Assembly: GCA_004144185.1 (NCBI GenBank) | Contig: SEFP01000001.1 | Span: forward strand, 62,001 to 126,000 | Reading direction: 5' to 3' | Source of the DNA: Sphingobacteriales bacterium | Lineage (GTDB): Bacteria; Bacteroidota; Bacteroidia; Chitinophagales; Chitinophagaceae | DNA: 64,000 nucleotides | Part shown: one piece after another, positions 63,875 to 64,000 of the stretch | Layout: the number at the start of each line of letters is the position of its first letter | How positions within the stretch are numbered: position 1 is the stretch's first letter | Notes under the pieces: model-generated | The model's database searches: none | Told to the model about the DNA's origin: nothing | Seen by the model: only the letters and a program-made list of their open reading frames with translations | Position numbers and translations under genes: made by a program

Positions 63875-64000
63875 TTATCTGGCTTCCCGCTCCTGGCATA
63901 ACTCGACTAGTATGCCCCCAACAGCTTTGGGATGCAGAAACAACACCAGCTTGTTATCAGCGCCGGGTTTTGGAATGCCATCACCGATAACCTCAAAGCC
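63875..64000 (-). CDS. mce: Methylmalonyl-CoA epimerase, C-terminal end (5' partial)
   Basis: The minus strand from base 64000 reads open to a TAA at 63875-63877, giving 41 residues that continue past the window. The sequence includes GFEVIGDGIPKPGADNKLV and FLHPKAVGGILVELCQERE, the typical end of methylmalonyl-CoA epimerase, with the metal-binding glutamate in VELCQ. The enzyme converts (S)- to (R)-methylmalonyl-CoA, the form used by the mutase at the other end of the window. The crotonase gene follows 80 bp downstream on the same strand. Confidence 0.88.
   Translation of the reverse strand, partial: GFEVIGDGIPKPGADNKLVLFLHPKAVGGILVELCQEREAR

Overview
The window is a chromosomal stretch of a Bacteroidota bacterium, probably Chitinophagales or a close relative (order is an inference). 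The signs are two proteins with type IX secretion (T9SS) C-terminal sorting domains, a GldH gliding lipoprotein, PorG-like and PorT-like outer-membrane proteins, promoters of the TAnnTTTG type, many lipoproteins, and DUF3810 and TANFOR-like proteins. I see no rRNA, tRNA, CRISPR array, transposase or phage gene.

Layout. 1-0.8 kb: end of methylmalonyl-CoA mutase. 0.9-4.6 kb: a DUF3810 metalloprotease-like protein, a ligase-associated DNA exonuclease and IspH. 4.6-7.8 kb: an NAD salvage locus (nadV, a PRPP synthetase, the regulator NrtR) with two matching 19-bp palindromes in front of the PRPP synthetase gene. 8-11.5 kb: pyruvate carboxylase. 11.6-15.6 kb: a two-gene McrB/McrC-type restriction system. 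15.7-22.6 kb: a T9SS cargo protein, an M13 peptidase, release factor 3, a small membrane protein and purine nucleoside phosphorylase. 22.8-23.1 kb: a decayed repeat-protein gene. 23.1-27.5 kb: an iron/redox cluster (porin, Rieske, imelysin, di-haem oxidoreductase). 27.6-37.7 kb: a three-gene operon of an outer-membrane barrel, a 2064-residue TANFOR-like exported protein and an FN3-repeat protein. 38.8-43.6 kb: a carotenoid locus (crtI, crtB, ECF sigma factor, CarH-like MerR regulator, SRPBCC protein). 43.6-51.4 kb: a Wzy-like polymerase, a von Willebrand factor A protein, pyrH, a GlcG/HbpS protein, gcvT, an exported methyltransferase-like protein and pckA. 51.6-64 kb: an M1 aminopeptidase with T9SS tail, TerC, an ECF sigma/anti-sigma/outer-membrane operon, rnhB, a histidine kinase, gldH, yicC, an EnvC-like amidase activator, a PorG-like protein, a crotonase and the end of methylmalonyl-CoA epimerase.

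Central metabolism is coherent: mutase and epimerase bracket the window (propionate/succinyl-CoA route), while pyruvate carboxylase and PEP carboxykinase supply anaplerosis and gluconeogenesis. NAD salvage is tied to its own PRPP supply and regulator.

The strongest unexplained signal is an 8-bp palindrome, TTCCGGAA, that recurs over a hundred times (about one per 560 bp; about one expected by chance). It occurs in all codon phases, on genes of every function, and is roughly threefold denser between genes than within them. It resembles in kind, but not in sequence, the cyanobacterial HIP1 octamer or the DNA uptake sequences of naturally competent bacteria. The other items most worth a look are the paired NrtR-type operators, the McrBC locus in a CCGG-rich genome, the CarH-like regulator with an altered light-state ligand position, and the giant exported-protein operon.
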